Of a DNA stretch of 64,000 bases, positions 24,227-48,890 are shown in pieces. Below the pieces are notes generated by a model that was given only the letters and a program-made list of their open reading frames with translations, ran no database searches and was not told where the DNA came from. The translations under genes were made by a program, and so were the position numbers. The DNA is taken from contig JACMZG010000008.1 of assembly GCA_018340805.1 (NCBI GenBank), positions 78,719,693 to 78,783,692 on the forward strand. The letters run 5' to 3'. Source of the DNA: Microvelia longipes. Taxonomy: Eukaryota > Arthropoda > Insecta > Hemiptera > Veliidae. Numbering within the stretch: the stretch's first letter is position 1; each line of letters opens with the position of its first letter.

Positions 24227-25879
24227 AAGGTAGTTAGAGATTATGTTACAAGATATATAAATAAAATTGAATCTCCAAATTGCCTATTTGTGTCGCATAA
24301 GCTCATGCATGGTTTTTGAGCTAATAAAGTTGCTTGTATCTAATAAATTAAGACAAGTAAATTTATTCCTGCATTATAGAATAAATAATTGTTTTGATTA
24401 TTGTTCAACAAATTTGAAAAATTTTAATCTGAAAAGATTTCGATGCTGTAAATATATCTGTACCCCTTGTCATAAAGAAACTTTACGCAAACACGTTATT
24501 GCACACTGCAATACAATCTTGAAAATTGTGACATCTACTTATTTTAAATAAGTAGAATTAAAGTAATGATATAGTCAGGGTGTAGAGACAGTGTTTCGAC
24601 TCCCTCCCATCACATGGTCACTTAAAATTTCATCACTTTAAATTCCTCCGAATATTCACTTATCAGCGTCACAAATCTTATTGTCATAAAAATATATTAA
24701 CAAGGTTTTTTTCAAGGGGGACCCGGGGAGTATTCCCTACCCCCAAACCAACAGGGATAACCTGGCAGGAAAAATTAAATATATTTCTTCTCTGGGGGTG
24801 AAAAAATTGCCCCTCCATCATAAGTAAAAATTGGTCCCTTGCTAAAGAAAATTGTCGAGATCAAAATTGTAATTTACCATTATTATTTTGATAAAATTGC
24901 CAGAGTATGTTAATTTGTTTGCTACTTTTGTTATCTTTGAAAAGTTAAGTTATAGTATACCGTAAGTAATAGTATACTGCAAGTAATAGTATACCGTATG
25001 TAGTAGTATACAAAGGTGCACTTTGTTCACAGTTGCTAAGCAACGGATAGAGATCATCAAAGGGGAATGTAAGAACACGTGTCGCTGACATAAAGCATAT
25101 TAGTTGAACTAGTCTCCTTGATTGAAAGCTGGTCCTTATCACCCATAGGAAAAAGTGCGAGAGTAGGAACACTGTCTCTACCACCGTCCTTTCATTTTTA
25201 CATATTTTTAAACTAGATTCTATAAAAGCGTAATTTTATGTTCCAGCTACCAGAATTTATTAAATTATTTGTGAATAACTTAACCTGGGAAAGTTTATCT
25301 CCTTCCACTAGATCAGCTTTGCAGTCGCGATACCCTACTGATCAATATATCAACACCGATCAACAGTTACTTAGTTTATATGAAACATTAAAGCTTGTAG
25401 ACATAAAATCTTTCACCAACATAACTGAGAAATTGATGCTGTACACCAATCACCAGTTTTATAAAATGTCTCAAGACGTCACAAGCAGGTGTCGTCAAAG
25501 TACTCAATTTATCAAAAAACTTCAAAAAATGTCCCAAGATTCTATGGAAGCTGTTAAAAGTTGTTCAAAGAATGAAGCTGACATAGAAATTCATTCGGCC
25601 CAAATGGCTAAATCATTCTCATCATTAGCGGAAAAAATTCGTAACGACTCTAAAAATATCTACAATATGAAACACTGCTCTCTGAATACGTTGAACAAGG
25701 TTAAAGAGACTAAGATTAATAATATCCAGGCAAAAATGAACGAATTGAAGTCAGAATCTAATGGTTTGTTCATCAAGTATTTCATCAGTACTGTTAACAG
25801 GTGTTACCACGAAAATCCAACCATTAATAAGATTTTCACAACAGACTTGACTGATCTTCTAAAGTTGTGTGTTTTGTAA
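23211..25879 (+). CDS. Two-exon gene for a small putative secreted protein (238 aa), unknown family
   Basis: No family recognised. Exon 1 (23211-23294) has a good start context (GCAAAAAATGAG) and encodes 28 residues that open with a hydrophobic signal peptide, MSWYSFLFILTISAHTSMS. It ends CAA followed by GTAAGT. Exon 2 (25247-25879) follows the acceptor TTTTATGTTCCAG and encodes 210 residues up to TAA. Both junctions are phase 0. The mature protein begins near VFFPVDTTQ-LPEFIKLF. It has five cysteines in exon 2 and a long heptad-like helical middle (about residues 105-195) rich in Lys, Ser, Asn and Met. It shares with the divergent gene the exon layout, an LP-x-F/Y start to exon 2, and an MK-(x)n-CSL motif followed by a Lys-rich helix. 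A 5S-containing repeat begins about 50 bp after the stop and may supply the 3' end. Extra small exons in the 1.95-kb intron cannot be excluded. Confidence 0.62.
23755..24010. mobile_element. Diverged arm of the fold-back MITE family
   Basis: Starts attctgacatggtagtccgt, a mutated form of the end at 3977. The arm-internal gtctgtattttccaaaggaa and tacgcctctaaaattgg blocks follow in the right order. Older than the copies at 4 and 8 kb, and located in the intron of the plus-strand secreted-protein gene. Confidence 0.6.
24131..24226. repeat. (TA)n microsatellite
   Basis: An interrupted TA tract in the same intron. The following 24230-25200 is AT-rich intron with no supported exon; it carries four copies of an agtaatagtatac unit at 24951-25013. 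Confidence 0.9.
25247..25879 (+). CDS. Terminal exon of the plus-strand secreted-protein gene
   Basis: Open for 210 codons after a pyrimidine-rich acceptor. An ATG at 25238 lies inside the acceptor tract and could in principle start an intronless protein, but that form would lack a signal peptide, so the spliced model is preferred. Ends LLKLCVL then TAA. Confidence 0.72.
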   Translation, partial: LPEFIKLFVNNLTWESLSPSTRSALQSRYPTDQYINTDQQLLSLYETLKLVDIKSFTNITEKLMLYTNHQFYKMSQDVTSRCRQSTQFIKKLQKMSQDSMEAVKSCSKNEADIEIHSAQMAKSFSSLAEKIRNDSKNIYNMKHCSLNTLNKVKETKINNIQAKMNELKSESNGLFIKYFISTVNRCYHENPTINKIFTTDLTDLLKLCVL

Positions 25880-25929
25880 TTTGTACAAATTAAAATCGAT
25901 TTAAAAATTTTTACTTTTTCTTATTTTTA

Positions 25930-26990
25930 CCGTAGGTATACAGGAAAGGTATTGAGTTTGCAAAAAATCCGAAACTGGGACAAAACCGGAATTATCCGTT
26001 TCAGGCGTTTAAGGCCTCCTGAGTGGTTTTCGCTAAGTTGTCAGTCTGTATGTTTTTTTTTTTAATTTTCCTTTTAGTAGTTACCCTACAGTCAACTTTT
26101 AATCTTCTAAACAATAATTTTCTTTTAAATTTAATGTCATGTGTTCTGTCTGTGTGTGTGTGTGTGTCTGTTATCATCGTAGCGCCAAGTGTATTTAACT
26201 AGATAGTTGAAATTTTGTACAAAAAAATGTCTACCGCTGTAGTTATGCCATTTGGAAAATAATTTTTTGCGACGTCGTTAACCCGCATTAATGACTCAGC
26301 TCCAATTGCGAAAAACCATAAAACGCGGAAAACTGATGCGATTTAATTGAAATTTGGCACGCATATGACTATGTATAAGACTAAAATTTGTGCTAAATTT
26401 CATCTTATTATCAGCATTAGTTCAGTTTATATTGAATGACTTGTGTAAGTTTTTTTTTTAAATTTTAAAAAATTGGTAAATGTTCTAATTAAATTCGGTA
26501 CAAGTGTATACCATTTCTTAATAAATAAGTACTCTGAGTTTCGTTTTTATAGAACAAGCACATCCATGATTTATATTGGATCATAAAAATGAAGCAGTAT
26601 TGAGCGTGGTCAGTGTTGCATGTGTGATCGCTGAGAGGAAAAGTTCCGAGGTACCACATACTCATTTTTTTTAATTAATAATAATAATTTAAAATTTTTG
26701 ATTTTACAATGAGGTTAATAAAGCTATGCAAATATTTAAAATAGTTTGTTACATAAAAAACAACACTAAAAATATAGGAGTGGTCAAAAAGTGCCCCGCT
26801 CTTTATATTTGAATGGTAAAACATAAGTTTTTTGTACAATTTGGGTGCAGGGCACCTATGGGCCCTGCCCGACGATTTTGAGGACGATTTCTAAGGACGA
26901 TCGAAGCGATTCCGAAGCAGGGAAAGTGAGCGTAGCGAATCCGATGTGATGAGGAAAAGTTCCGAGGTACCCCGTACCTGATTTTGTTAA
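25930..26990 (+). mobile_element. Interspersed repeat with internal 5S-rRNA-like segment, plus strand
   Basis: Same order of blocks as 8530-9320: a cgtaggtatacaggaaaggt head, cctcctgagtggttttcgct, a (GT)n run at about 26150-26167, tgttatcatcgtagcgccaa, an AT-rich middle, then a 5S-like segment at 26597-26637 (attgagcgtggtcagtgttg). The tail gaggaaaagttccgaggtac occurs twice (about 26635 and 26950), so a second tail unit, including the gacgatcgaagcgattc block, is appended. No coding frame. Confidence 0.65.
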
Positions 26991-27638
26991 TTATTATTTT
27001 CGTCAATTCATACCATAACTATATATAAAACTTTCTGTGTTTACACAAAATAAAACCCAAACCTAAATTTCTCAAAAACTGTTATTTAAAGACCTCCTGA
27101 AATGCTTTACCAATTTTAGCTAATTTTCATCATAAAAAGAAAGACGATGGGTGGGAGGGAGGAGTGAATAAGATAATTGCAAGAAGATTTTTTATTAAAT
27201 GCTGAATACTATTTTGATTGATTCGATAATCATCACGCATGTAGTGATGTACAAGACGAACAAATGAGCCTACTTTCATCACATCATCAGCATATGTTTA
27301 ATTTTTATTAAATATGTGTTTTTTAAATTGTTTAAAATAAAAAAAATAATTTAATTGAGTTGAATTCTGGGACAATTGTATCCTTTTATACCAAGTTTCG
27401 TTTATGTACGTTGAGTAGAGTATACCTACGGGTTTGTTGGATCAAAAAAATTAAATAAATAGAGCGAGGTAAGGACCTGAAAATTGGGGACTCAAGAATG
27501 CGACGCAAATCTGTTTCCAGGGTCTCTATCCAAAATGGTGGGGCAATGTTCCGAGAAACCCCACTCAATTTTGAGTTAATTATTTACATAAAAATAAAAT
27601 AAAACAAGTTAAGTATTAGAATAATTTAATTGAAACGT
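26991..27638. other. Intergenic DNA between convergent gene ends
   Basis: This separates the plus-strand secreted-protein gene from the 3' end of the esterase. It contains repeat-like remnants (a second tail-like gttccgagaaaccccactca block near 27550) and no supported gene. Confidence 0.4.
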
Positions 27639-39912
<12,274 letters not shown>

Positions 39913-39944
39913 ACTGATAAAATATTTCTGAAAAAAGAGTGTAA

Positions 39945-40112
39945 AATGATTTTTACTTTTCCTTATTTAGGTATGTAGGAAAAGTATTGTGTTTGTAGAT
40001 AACATTCGAAAACCGGGATTTGACTGACATCATCAGTTACAGGTATTTCAAAACCTCCTGAGTGGTTTTACTAAGTTTTCTGTCTGTATAAGTATGTTTG
40101 TCTGTCAAGAAT
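39945..40112 (+). mobile_element. Head fragment of the 5S-containing repeat
   Basis: Begins ttaggtatgtaggaaaagta and continues through cgaaaaccggga to cctcctgagtggttttacta and ttctgtctgtata, then breaks off. It lies only about 30 bp upstream of the first recognised esterase exon. Confidence 0.6.
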
Positions 40113-40448
40113 AAAAAGTTTCCTCTATTGATGCGTTTTAAATAGAGTAAAGTACATTTATTACTTACACACAGCGAACAAGTGATCGTATTCCATACGA
40201 ATTTAATACGGTTCGTTTTTGAGCACTGGGTTGTACTGCGAAATCCACTTTGCGAGTATATTCGTATTACACAAGACACACATTGTTTTCAAGACTTCTA
40301 CGTGCACTGCGTCAAGTTACAAAGTAAAATGATCAAGTCCTATTTTTGCCAATAAAATATGTGAGGCTGACAAGACCAGGCGTGAAATAATATCTCAATT
40401 CTTTTTACGCTATACTTGGCTTTTATACACAAGTGTTTTAGTGGGGAC

Positions 40449-40500
40449 AGCGCTGGATTAAGGGGGGGCGGACCGGGTGACCGCCCGGGGCGCAAAATTA
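40449..40500. mobile_element. hAT-like transposon end
   Basis: The sequence cagcgctggattaagggggg and the following G/C-rich cggaccgggtgaccgcccgg resemble terminal inverted repeats of hAT-type elements common in insects. No opposite end was found in the window, so this is a fragment. Confidence 0.4.
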
Positions 40501-40859
40501 ATATTCTAGGTATTGTAAAAAATAATATAAAACTTATCTCTTAATTTGAAATAATTTTGTTTTTACTAGAAAAGTAAAAACTTATTTAAGTAAAAATTAT
40601 TGAATTTAAAGAAGTCATCTTATTCAGATCTTAATAAAATTATATGTCAATCAATAAAAAAAATTGGGTGAATATTTTAAAAGAATATGTACAATACTTA
40701 TTCTAGTATTAAAATAATAATTTAATTTTGTAGTGTTAATTTTCTTTAAATATTTACTGTATGTATTTATAGATTGACATATTAAAATTCTTAGTTCTGA
40801 ATTAGAAAGCGTATTTAATATTCTTTGAATACCGTTGTTGTGATGGGATAAACCAACTT

Positions 40860-41745
40860 GTATACCTTTGTGTTTTATCCTTCTTTATTTTTGTAGAGCA
40901 TATGTTTCAGGATTTTTTGCATATTTACAGCATTTCGGTAATGTAGTAATTCTAATGTACTTAGTATTCAAGAACAGTGCTTAGGCTTGAGCTAAGCAAG
41001 AAGTAAGTTTCAAATATATATCCCTTCTAGAGAAAAATAGGAAAAGAGTGATGTAAAATTTAATGCGGGGACTCCTGTGACATTCACTGATGGTTCACGA
41101 AATGATACAGATTTATCTGGAGTAGGACTATACTTCAAAAACTCAGGCTTTACCAAAATATTCTTAGGTAAATAACTACTGGTTCCAAGCCAAAGTCTTT
41201 GAATTGCCCAGGATTTAAAAAACCCAAAATATAATCTATAGCAATCTGCCACAGTCAATCTGCTCAAAAGCGTTTGAGGAACCACAACACCCAAGGTCAA
41301 ATTCTAAACTAACAAAAGAAACCATAATAGGAATCCCACTTGAAAAAGTCTGAGACATGGTGGGCACGCACAAAGCTTAGACATAACAGCCTATTGATTA
41401 ATTCAAAAAAACAGAAATTACCAATGTTATAAAGTACCCCAACCCCCACAATGAAAGTATAACACCTGGGTAACCCACAAAACACCAACACCAGAACCTA
41501 TTACCTCTAGTACTTAAACACCAAGGAATATATTGCATGACCGTACAAAAAGTTTTATAATGAAATTACACGTATCACGGAAGCCGTGATAGTAAAACCG
41601 ACTGCAACCTTGTATTTCTTAAATCACTAAATAGTTATCAAATAATTAATACGAGCTTTTGGCCCAAGATCAATAAGCAAGACTCCTCGGGGGCCTATCT
41701 CTGATCCATTTGCAGCCACATTGTTCTTGTTTCTTTTGTTATAAT
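40860..41745 (-). other. Possible remnant of a transcribed gene or retrocopy, unidentified
   Basis: On the minus strand a frame of about 96 codons (41300-41010) and a short one near 41740-41640 (NGSEIGPRGVLLIDLGPKA) have protein-like composition. An AATAAA follows near 40890. The frames are separated by stops and no family is recognised. Base composition (G/T-rich on the minus strand) differs from the AT-rich neighbours. It could be 3' exons of an unknown gene, a retrocopy or a mobile element. Confidence 0.25.
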
Positions 41746-41760
41746 TATTGCAACTAAAGA

Positions 41761-41787
41761 ATATATATATTATATATATATATATAT

Positions 41788-41820
<33 letters not shown>
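41761..41820. repeat. (TA)n microsatellite
   Basis: A TA run followed by a 42-kb region with other low-complexity sequence. Confidence 0.9.
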
Positions 41821-41821
<1 letters not shown>

Positions 41822-42119
41822 TATAAACTGTATCTTTATTGCGTCAATTACATTGAATCATTGACGCACTAAGCCTGAAGCACTATGCCTGCAAATTTTC
41901 TTCAGGAGTAGGTTTAGCGCGTCAATATAAAACTACCTTCACTCACACTAATACAAGCACTCACACTATTAAACTGCAGGCATACTGCATCAATTTGTAC
42001 ATACATCGTTATCTTTTTGCATGTGCTTATTGCATCTGAGCAATAAACCTGCAATGTTAACATTAGAGTAGGATTATTGCGTCTCGACAACATGTATCTT
42101 TTTGAACGAACGTAAGTGA
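41821..42119. other. Intergenic DNA, no gene seen
   Basis: Contains scattered gcgtca and related short motifs (attgcgtcaattac, attgacgcactaagcctgaa) suggestive of an old repeat. No coding frame. Confidence 0.35.
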
Positions 42120-42905
42120 GTTCTTACATTTCAGAAGAATGGGACGGCGCGTTTGTTTGTGTGTTTGCGTGTTTGTGTGTTTGCGTGTTTGTTTGTACGT
42201 GTCGCGATAACTGCCGTAAAAATTGACCGATTTTGATAAAATTTTGTATACAGGTAAAACTAATTATGTGTCAGAGCTGTATAGTTTTTGGTAATATTCC
42301 GAAAAATATTTTCAAAATGGCGGACCGGATAAAAAAAATTTTGAGCGAAAAAATCGTGTTGTATATCGTTTTAAAGCTCTTAAAGAGTAGAAAAAGAAAA
42401 TATATGTTTCATGGTCAACATTTTAAAATTTTTTGAATAATTTAAAAATGGCGGCTAAATTAATGAACACAAAAAATTTAAAATTAAAGGAATAACTCGA
42501 GTAATATATCGTTGTAAAGCTCTTGATTAGTAGAACAAAATATGTTATATACTAAATTCCGAAAAATTCAACATGGCGGCCATAATTTAATATAATAATT
42601 AGTTTTTACTAATTTTATAAGAATTTACTAAATAAAGATCTATTGTAATATACTTTAGATACTTTTATACAAGTAAAATGAACTATATGTCAGAGCTGTA
42701 TAGTTTTGGAAAACTCCGAAAAATATTTTCAAAATGGCGGCCAATATGGCGGACCGGATAAAAAATTATTGAGCAAAAAAATCGTGTTGTATATCGTATA
42801 AAAGCTCTTAAAAGTAGAAAAAGAAAATATTTTTCATGGTCAACATTTCAAATTTTTTTAATAATTTAAAAATGGCGGCTAAAATAATTAACTCAAAAAA
42901 TTAAA
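42120..42905. repeat. Interspersed repeat with a GTTT/GTGT head and internal duplication
   Basis: A gtttgtttgtgtgtttgcgt stretch is followed by gataactgccgtaaaaattg. After that an approximately 240-bp block is present twice (about 42236-42480 and 42655-42900), each copy with tcagagctgtatagtttt, caaaatggcgg and atcgtgttgtatatcgt. No intact frame; a mobile-element remnant. Confidence 0.6.
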
Positions 42906-43032
42906 ATTTAAAGCGAGCCCTTTTAACTATGTATTATTATAGGAATACGCAATCAAGCGAGCGAAGCGAGCCTTTTTTACACTGCATTAATATAAATATA
43001 AGCAATCTAACGAGCGAAGCGAGCTATTTTTG
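42906..43032. repeat. GAGCGAAGCGAGC-containing junction
   Basis: Two copies of cgagcgaagcgagc lie about 60 bp apart between the upstream repeat and the satellite. The motif recalls the gacgagtgaagcgag tail of the 5S-containing repeat. Confidence 0.4.
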
Positions 43033-46000
43033 AGCTACTTATCTCATACTAATAAGATTGTAAGCAAATAGAGATGACGCTACTTATCTCATACAATAAG
43101 ATGTAAGCATATAAAGATAAAGCTACTTATCTCAATGAGCATATTACGCTCTCTCATACTAATGATGTAAGCATACAGACATGACGCTACTGATCTCATA
43201 GCAATAACATGTAAGCATATAGAGATGACGCCACTTATCTCGTAATAATAAGATGTAAGCATATAGAGATAACGCTACTTATCTCATACCAATAAGATGT
43301 AAGCATATAGAGATGACACTGCGTATCTTATACAAATAAGATGTAAGCGTATTAAGATGACGCTGCGTATCTCATACTAATAACATGTAAGCATATAGAG
43401 ATGACGCTGCCTAACTTATACTAATGAAATGTAAGCATATAGAGATGACCCTGCGTATCTCATACTAATAAGATGTAAGCATATAGAGATGACGCTACTT
43501 ATCTCATTCTAATAAGATGTAAGCATATAAAGATGACGCTACTTATCTCATTCTAATAAGATGTAAGCATATAGAGATGACGCTACTTATCTCATACTAA
43601 TAAGATGTAAGCATACAGAGATGACGCTACTTATCTTATAATAATATGATGTAAGCATATAGAAATGACGCTACTTATCTCATACCAATAACATGTTAGC
43701 ATATAGAGATGACGCTGCGTATCTCATACTAATAAGATGTAAGAATATAGATTACGCTACTTATCTTCATCTAATGAGTGTAAGCATATAGAGATGACGC
43801 TACTTATCTCATTCTAATAAGATGTAAGCATATAGAAATGACGCTACTTATCTCATGCAATAAGATGTAGCAATATAGAGATGACGCTATCTCATTACTA
43901 ATAAAATGTAAGCATATAGAGATGACCTGCGTATCTCATTCTAATAAGATGTAAGCATATAGAGATGACGCTACTTATCTCATTCTAATAAAATGTAAAG
44001 CATATAGAGATGACACGCTACTTATCTAAGCATATGCTATAGATGTAAGCATATAGAGTGACGCTACTTATCTCTTTTCTAATAAGATGCAAGCATTATA
44101 GAGATGACGCTAATTATTTTCAAACTAATAAGATGTAAGCATACAGAGATGACGCTACTTATCTTATAATAATATGATGTAAGCAATAAAATGACCTACT
44201 TATCTCATAGCAATAACATGTTAGCATATAGAGATGACGCTGGTATCTCATACTAATAAGATGTAAGCATAAGAGATGACGCTACTTATCTCATTCTAAT
44301 GAGATGTAAGCATATAGAGATGACGCCACTTATCTCATACCAATAAGATGTAAGCATATAGAGATAACGCTGCGTATTTCATACTAAAAAGATGTAAGCA
44401 TATAGAGAGATGACGCACTTATCTCATACCAATAAGATGTAAGCAATAGAGATGACGCTACTTATCTCTTAATATAAGATGTAAGCATTAGAAGATAAGC
44501 CATATCTATACTAATAGATGTAAGCATATAAGAAGACGCAACTTATCTCATTCTAATAAGATGTAAGCATATAAAGATGACGCTACTTATCTCATTCTAA
44601 TAAGATGTAAGCATATAGAGATGACGCTACTTATCATTCTAATAAAATGTAAGCATTATAGAATGGACGCTACTTATCTTAATATAATATGATGTAAGCA
44701 TATAGATATGACGCTTCTTATCTCATAGCAATAACATGTTAGCATATATAGAGATGACGCTGCGTATCTATACTTATAGATGTGAGCAATATAGAAGATG
44801 ACGCTACTTATCTATTTCTTAATTAAGATGTAAGCATATAGAGATGACGCTACTTATCTCATAATAATTAAGATGTAAGCATTATAGAGATTGGACGCTA
44901 CTATCTATAATTAATAAGATGTAAGCATAAGATGACGCTACTTATCTCATAATAATATGATGTACATAGAGATGACAGCTATTATCTCAATAATATGATG
45001 TACAGCATTATAAGAGATGACGCTATATATCTCATAGCAATAACACACGACTTATCGAGATGTAAGACGCTAACTTATCTCATACCAATGAGATGTAAGC
45101 ATATAGAGATGACACTGCGAATCTTATACAAATAAGATGTAAGCATATAGAGATGACGCTGCGTATCTCATACTAATAACATGTAAGCATATAGAGATGA
45201 AGCTGCCTAACTTATACTAATGAAATGTAAGCAATATAGAGATGACCTGCTATCTATAACTAATAAGATGTAAAGCATATAGAGATGACGCTACTTTTCT
45301 CATTCTAATAAGATGTAAGCCTATAAAGATGACGCTACTTATCTCATTCTAATAAGATGTAAGCATATAGAGATGACGCTTCTTATCTCATTCCAATAAG
45401 ATGTAAAGGCTTATAGAGATGACGCTTCTCTATCATTTCAATAAGATGTAAGCATATAGAGATGACGCTACTTAATCTCATACCAATAATGTAAGCATAT
45501 AGAGATACTTAGCAGCTTATAGAGATGACGCTACTATCTCATACCAATAAGATGTAAGCATATAGAGATGACGCTGCTTATCTCATACTAATAAATGTAA
45601 GCATATAGAGATGACGCTACCTAACTTATACTAAATAAGATGTAAGCATATAGAGATAGAGATGTAACTTACGCATGACGCTACGTCTATCTCATAATAT
45701 ATAATGTAAGCATGTAGAGATGACGCTACTTATCTCATACCAATAAGATGTAAGCATATAGAGATGACACTGCGTATCTTATACAAATAAGATGTAAGCG
45801 TATTAAGATGACGCTGCGTATCTCATACTAATAACATGTAAGCATATAGAGATGACGCTGCCTAACTTATACTAATGAATGTAAGCATATAGAGATGACC
45901 CTGCGTATCTCATACTAATAAGATGTAAGCATATAGAGATGACGCTACTTATCTCATTCTAATAAGATGTAAGCATATAGAGATGACGCTACCTTATCTC

Positions 46001-48890
46001 ATCTAATAAGATGTAAGCATATAAGATGACGCTACTATCTCATACTAATAAGATGTAAGCATACAGAGATGACGCTACTTATCTTATATAATATATGTAA
46101 GCATATAGAAATGACGCTACTTATCTCATACCAATGAACATGTTAGCATATAGAGATGACGCTGCGTATCTCACTTACTAATAAGATGTAAGCATATAGA
46201 GATGACGCTACTTTATCTCATTCTAATGAGGATGTAAGCATATAGAGATGACGCTTACTTATCTCATTTAATAAGATGTAAGCATATAGAAATGACCTAT
46301 TATCTCATACCAATAAGTTGCATTTATAGAGATTGACGCTACGTAATCTCATACTAATAAGATTGTAAGCATATCAGAGATGACCTACTTATTCTCATAC
46401 TAATGAGATGTAAGCATACAGAGATGACGCTACTTATCTCATTATAATAAGAATGTAAGCATATAGAGATGACGCTACTTATCTCATTTAATAAGATGTA
46501 AGCATATAGAGATGGACGCTACTTATCTCTTTCTAATAAGATGCAAGCATATAGAGATGACGCTACTTATTTCATACTAAGATGCAAGGCATATAGAGAT
46601 GACCTACTTATTTCATACTAATAAGATGTAAGCATACAGAGATGACGCTACTTATCTTATAATAATATGATGTAAGCATATAAAATGACGCTACTTATCT
46701 TATAGCAATAACATGTTAGCATATAGAGATGACGCTGCGTATGTCATACTAATAAGATGTAAGCATATAGAGATGACGCTACTTATCTCATTCTAATGAG
46801 ATGTAAGCATATAGAGATGACGCTACTTATCTCATTCTAATAAGATGTAAGCATATAGAGATGACGCTACTTATCTCATACCGAAGAAATGTAAGTATAT
46901 AGAGATGACACTGCGTACTTCATACTAGAAAGATGTAAGCATATAGAGATGACGCCACTTATTTCATACTAATAAGATGTAAGCATATAGAGATGACGCC
47001 ACTTATCTCATACCAATAAGTGTAAGCATATAGAGATAACGCTGCGTATTTCATACTAAAAAGATGTAAGCATATAGAGATGACGCAACTTATCTCATAC
47101 CAATAAGATGTAAGCATATAGAGATGACGCTACTTATCTCATACCAATAAGATGTAAGCATATAGAGATAAAGCCACTTATCTCATACTAATAAATGTAA
47201 ACATATAAAGAAGACGCAACTTATCTCATTCTAATAAGATGTAAGCATATAAAGATGACGCTACTTATCTCATTCTAATAAGATAAGCATATAGAGATGA
47301 CGCTTCTTATCTCATTCTAATAAAATGTAAGCATATAGAGATGACGCAACTTATATCATACCAATAAGATGTAAGCATATAGAGATGACGCTACTTATCT
47401 CATACCAATAACATGTTAGCATATAGAGATGACGCTGCGTATCTCATACTAATAAGATGTGAGCATATAGAGATGACCTACTTATCTTATTATAAAGATG
47501 TAAGCATATAGAGATAAAGCCACTTATCTCATACTAATAAATGTAAACATATAAAGAAGACGCAACTTATCTCATTCTAATAAATGTAAGCATATAAAGA
47601 TGACGCTACTTATCTTTTCTAATAAGATGTATGCATATAGAGATGACGCTACTTATCTCATACTAATAAGATGTAAGCATACAGACATGACGCTACTTAT
47701 CTCATAATAATATGATGTAAGCATATAGAGATGACGCTAATATCTCATAGCAATAAAATGTAAGCATATAGAGATGACGCCACAGTAAAAATAAAATGTA
47801 AGCATATAGAGATGACGCTACTTATCTCATACAATAAGATGTAAGCATATAGAGATTATCTTATACTAAGCTGATAATACTAATTGTAAGCACTAAGAAA
47901 ATAAGGATGTAAGCATATAGAGATGACGCTACTTATCTCATTCTAATAAGATGTAAGCATATAAAGATGACGCTACTTATCTCATTCTAATAAGTGTAAG
48001 CATATAGAGATGACGAATAAGATGTAAGATATAGAGATGACGTCTTATCTCATTCTAATAAGATGTAAGCATATAGAGATGACGCTACTTATCTCATACC
48101 AATAAGATGTAAGCATATAGAGATGACGCCACTTATCTCGTAATAATAAGATGTAAGCATATAGAGATGACGCTACTTATCTCATACCAATAAGATGTAA
48201 GCATATAGAGATGACACTGCATATCTTATACAAATAAGATGTAAGCATATAGAGAAGTATCTCATACTAATAAATGTAAGCATATAGAGATGACGCTACT
48301 TATACTAATATGTAAGCATATAGAGATGACGCTGCGTATCTCATACTAATAAGATAAGCATTTGACGTACATGTAAGCATATAGAGATGACGCTACTTAT
48401 CTCATAATATATAATGTAAGCATGTAGAGATGACGCTACTTATCTCATAATAATAAATGTAAGCATATAGAGATGACGCTACTTATCTTATACCAATAAG
48501 ATGTAAGCATATAGAGATGACGCTATTTATCTTTAATAAGATGTAAGCATATAGAGATGACGCTGCCTATCTTTACCAATGAGATGTAAGCATATAGAGA
48601 TGGCACGGCTTATTTAATATTAACGAGATGTAAGCATATTGAGATGATTCTGCGTAACTCATAATGAAGAGAGATAAGCATATGGAGATGACTCTGCGTA
48701 TCTTATAAAAAATAATTGTAAGCATAAAGACATAGCACTGAATATCTTATATCAAAGAGATGTTATTGCGTATCTCATATTCAAGATGCATATTGATATG
48801 AAACTTTGTATTGCATACTATAGAGATTTTACAGTGATGAGTCTATGTAACTTATACAACGGAGATGTAAGTATATTGAGGTTACGGAAG
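43033..48890 (+). repeat. 44-bp satellite array, about 130 copies
   Basis: The unit reads ataagatgtaagcatataga followed by gatgacgctacttatctcat and tcta. Copies differ by substitutions at a few preferred places (tactt/tgcgt, catt/cata) and by many single-base indels. Near the right end copies decay and then stop. Repeated groups of variants suggest higher-order duplication (for example around 43250-43450 and 45720-45920). No coding. Confidence 0.95.

Noticed and set aside
24267..24551. 94-codon plus-strand frame in the intron of the plus-strand secreted-protein gene
   Set aside because: No matching splice phases with either exon, no signal or motif, and adjacent to a TA tract; kept as intron.
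41300..41530. Mitochondrial insertion (numt) suspected from composition
   Set aside because: No mitochondrial protein motif could be read in any frame with either code; kept only as an unidentified remnant.
43033..48890. CRISPR-like array
   Set aside because: Monomers are contiguous and similar along their whole length, with no unique spacers, and the genome is eukaryotic; it is satellite DNA.
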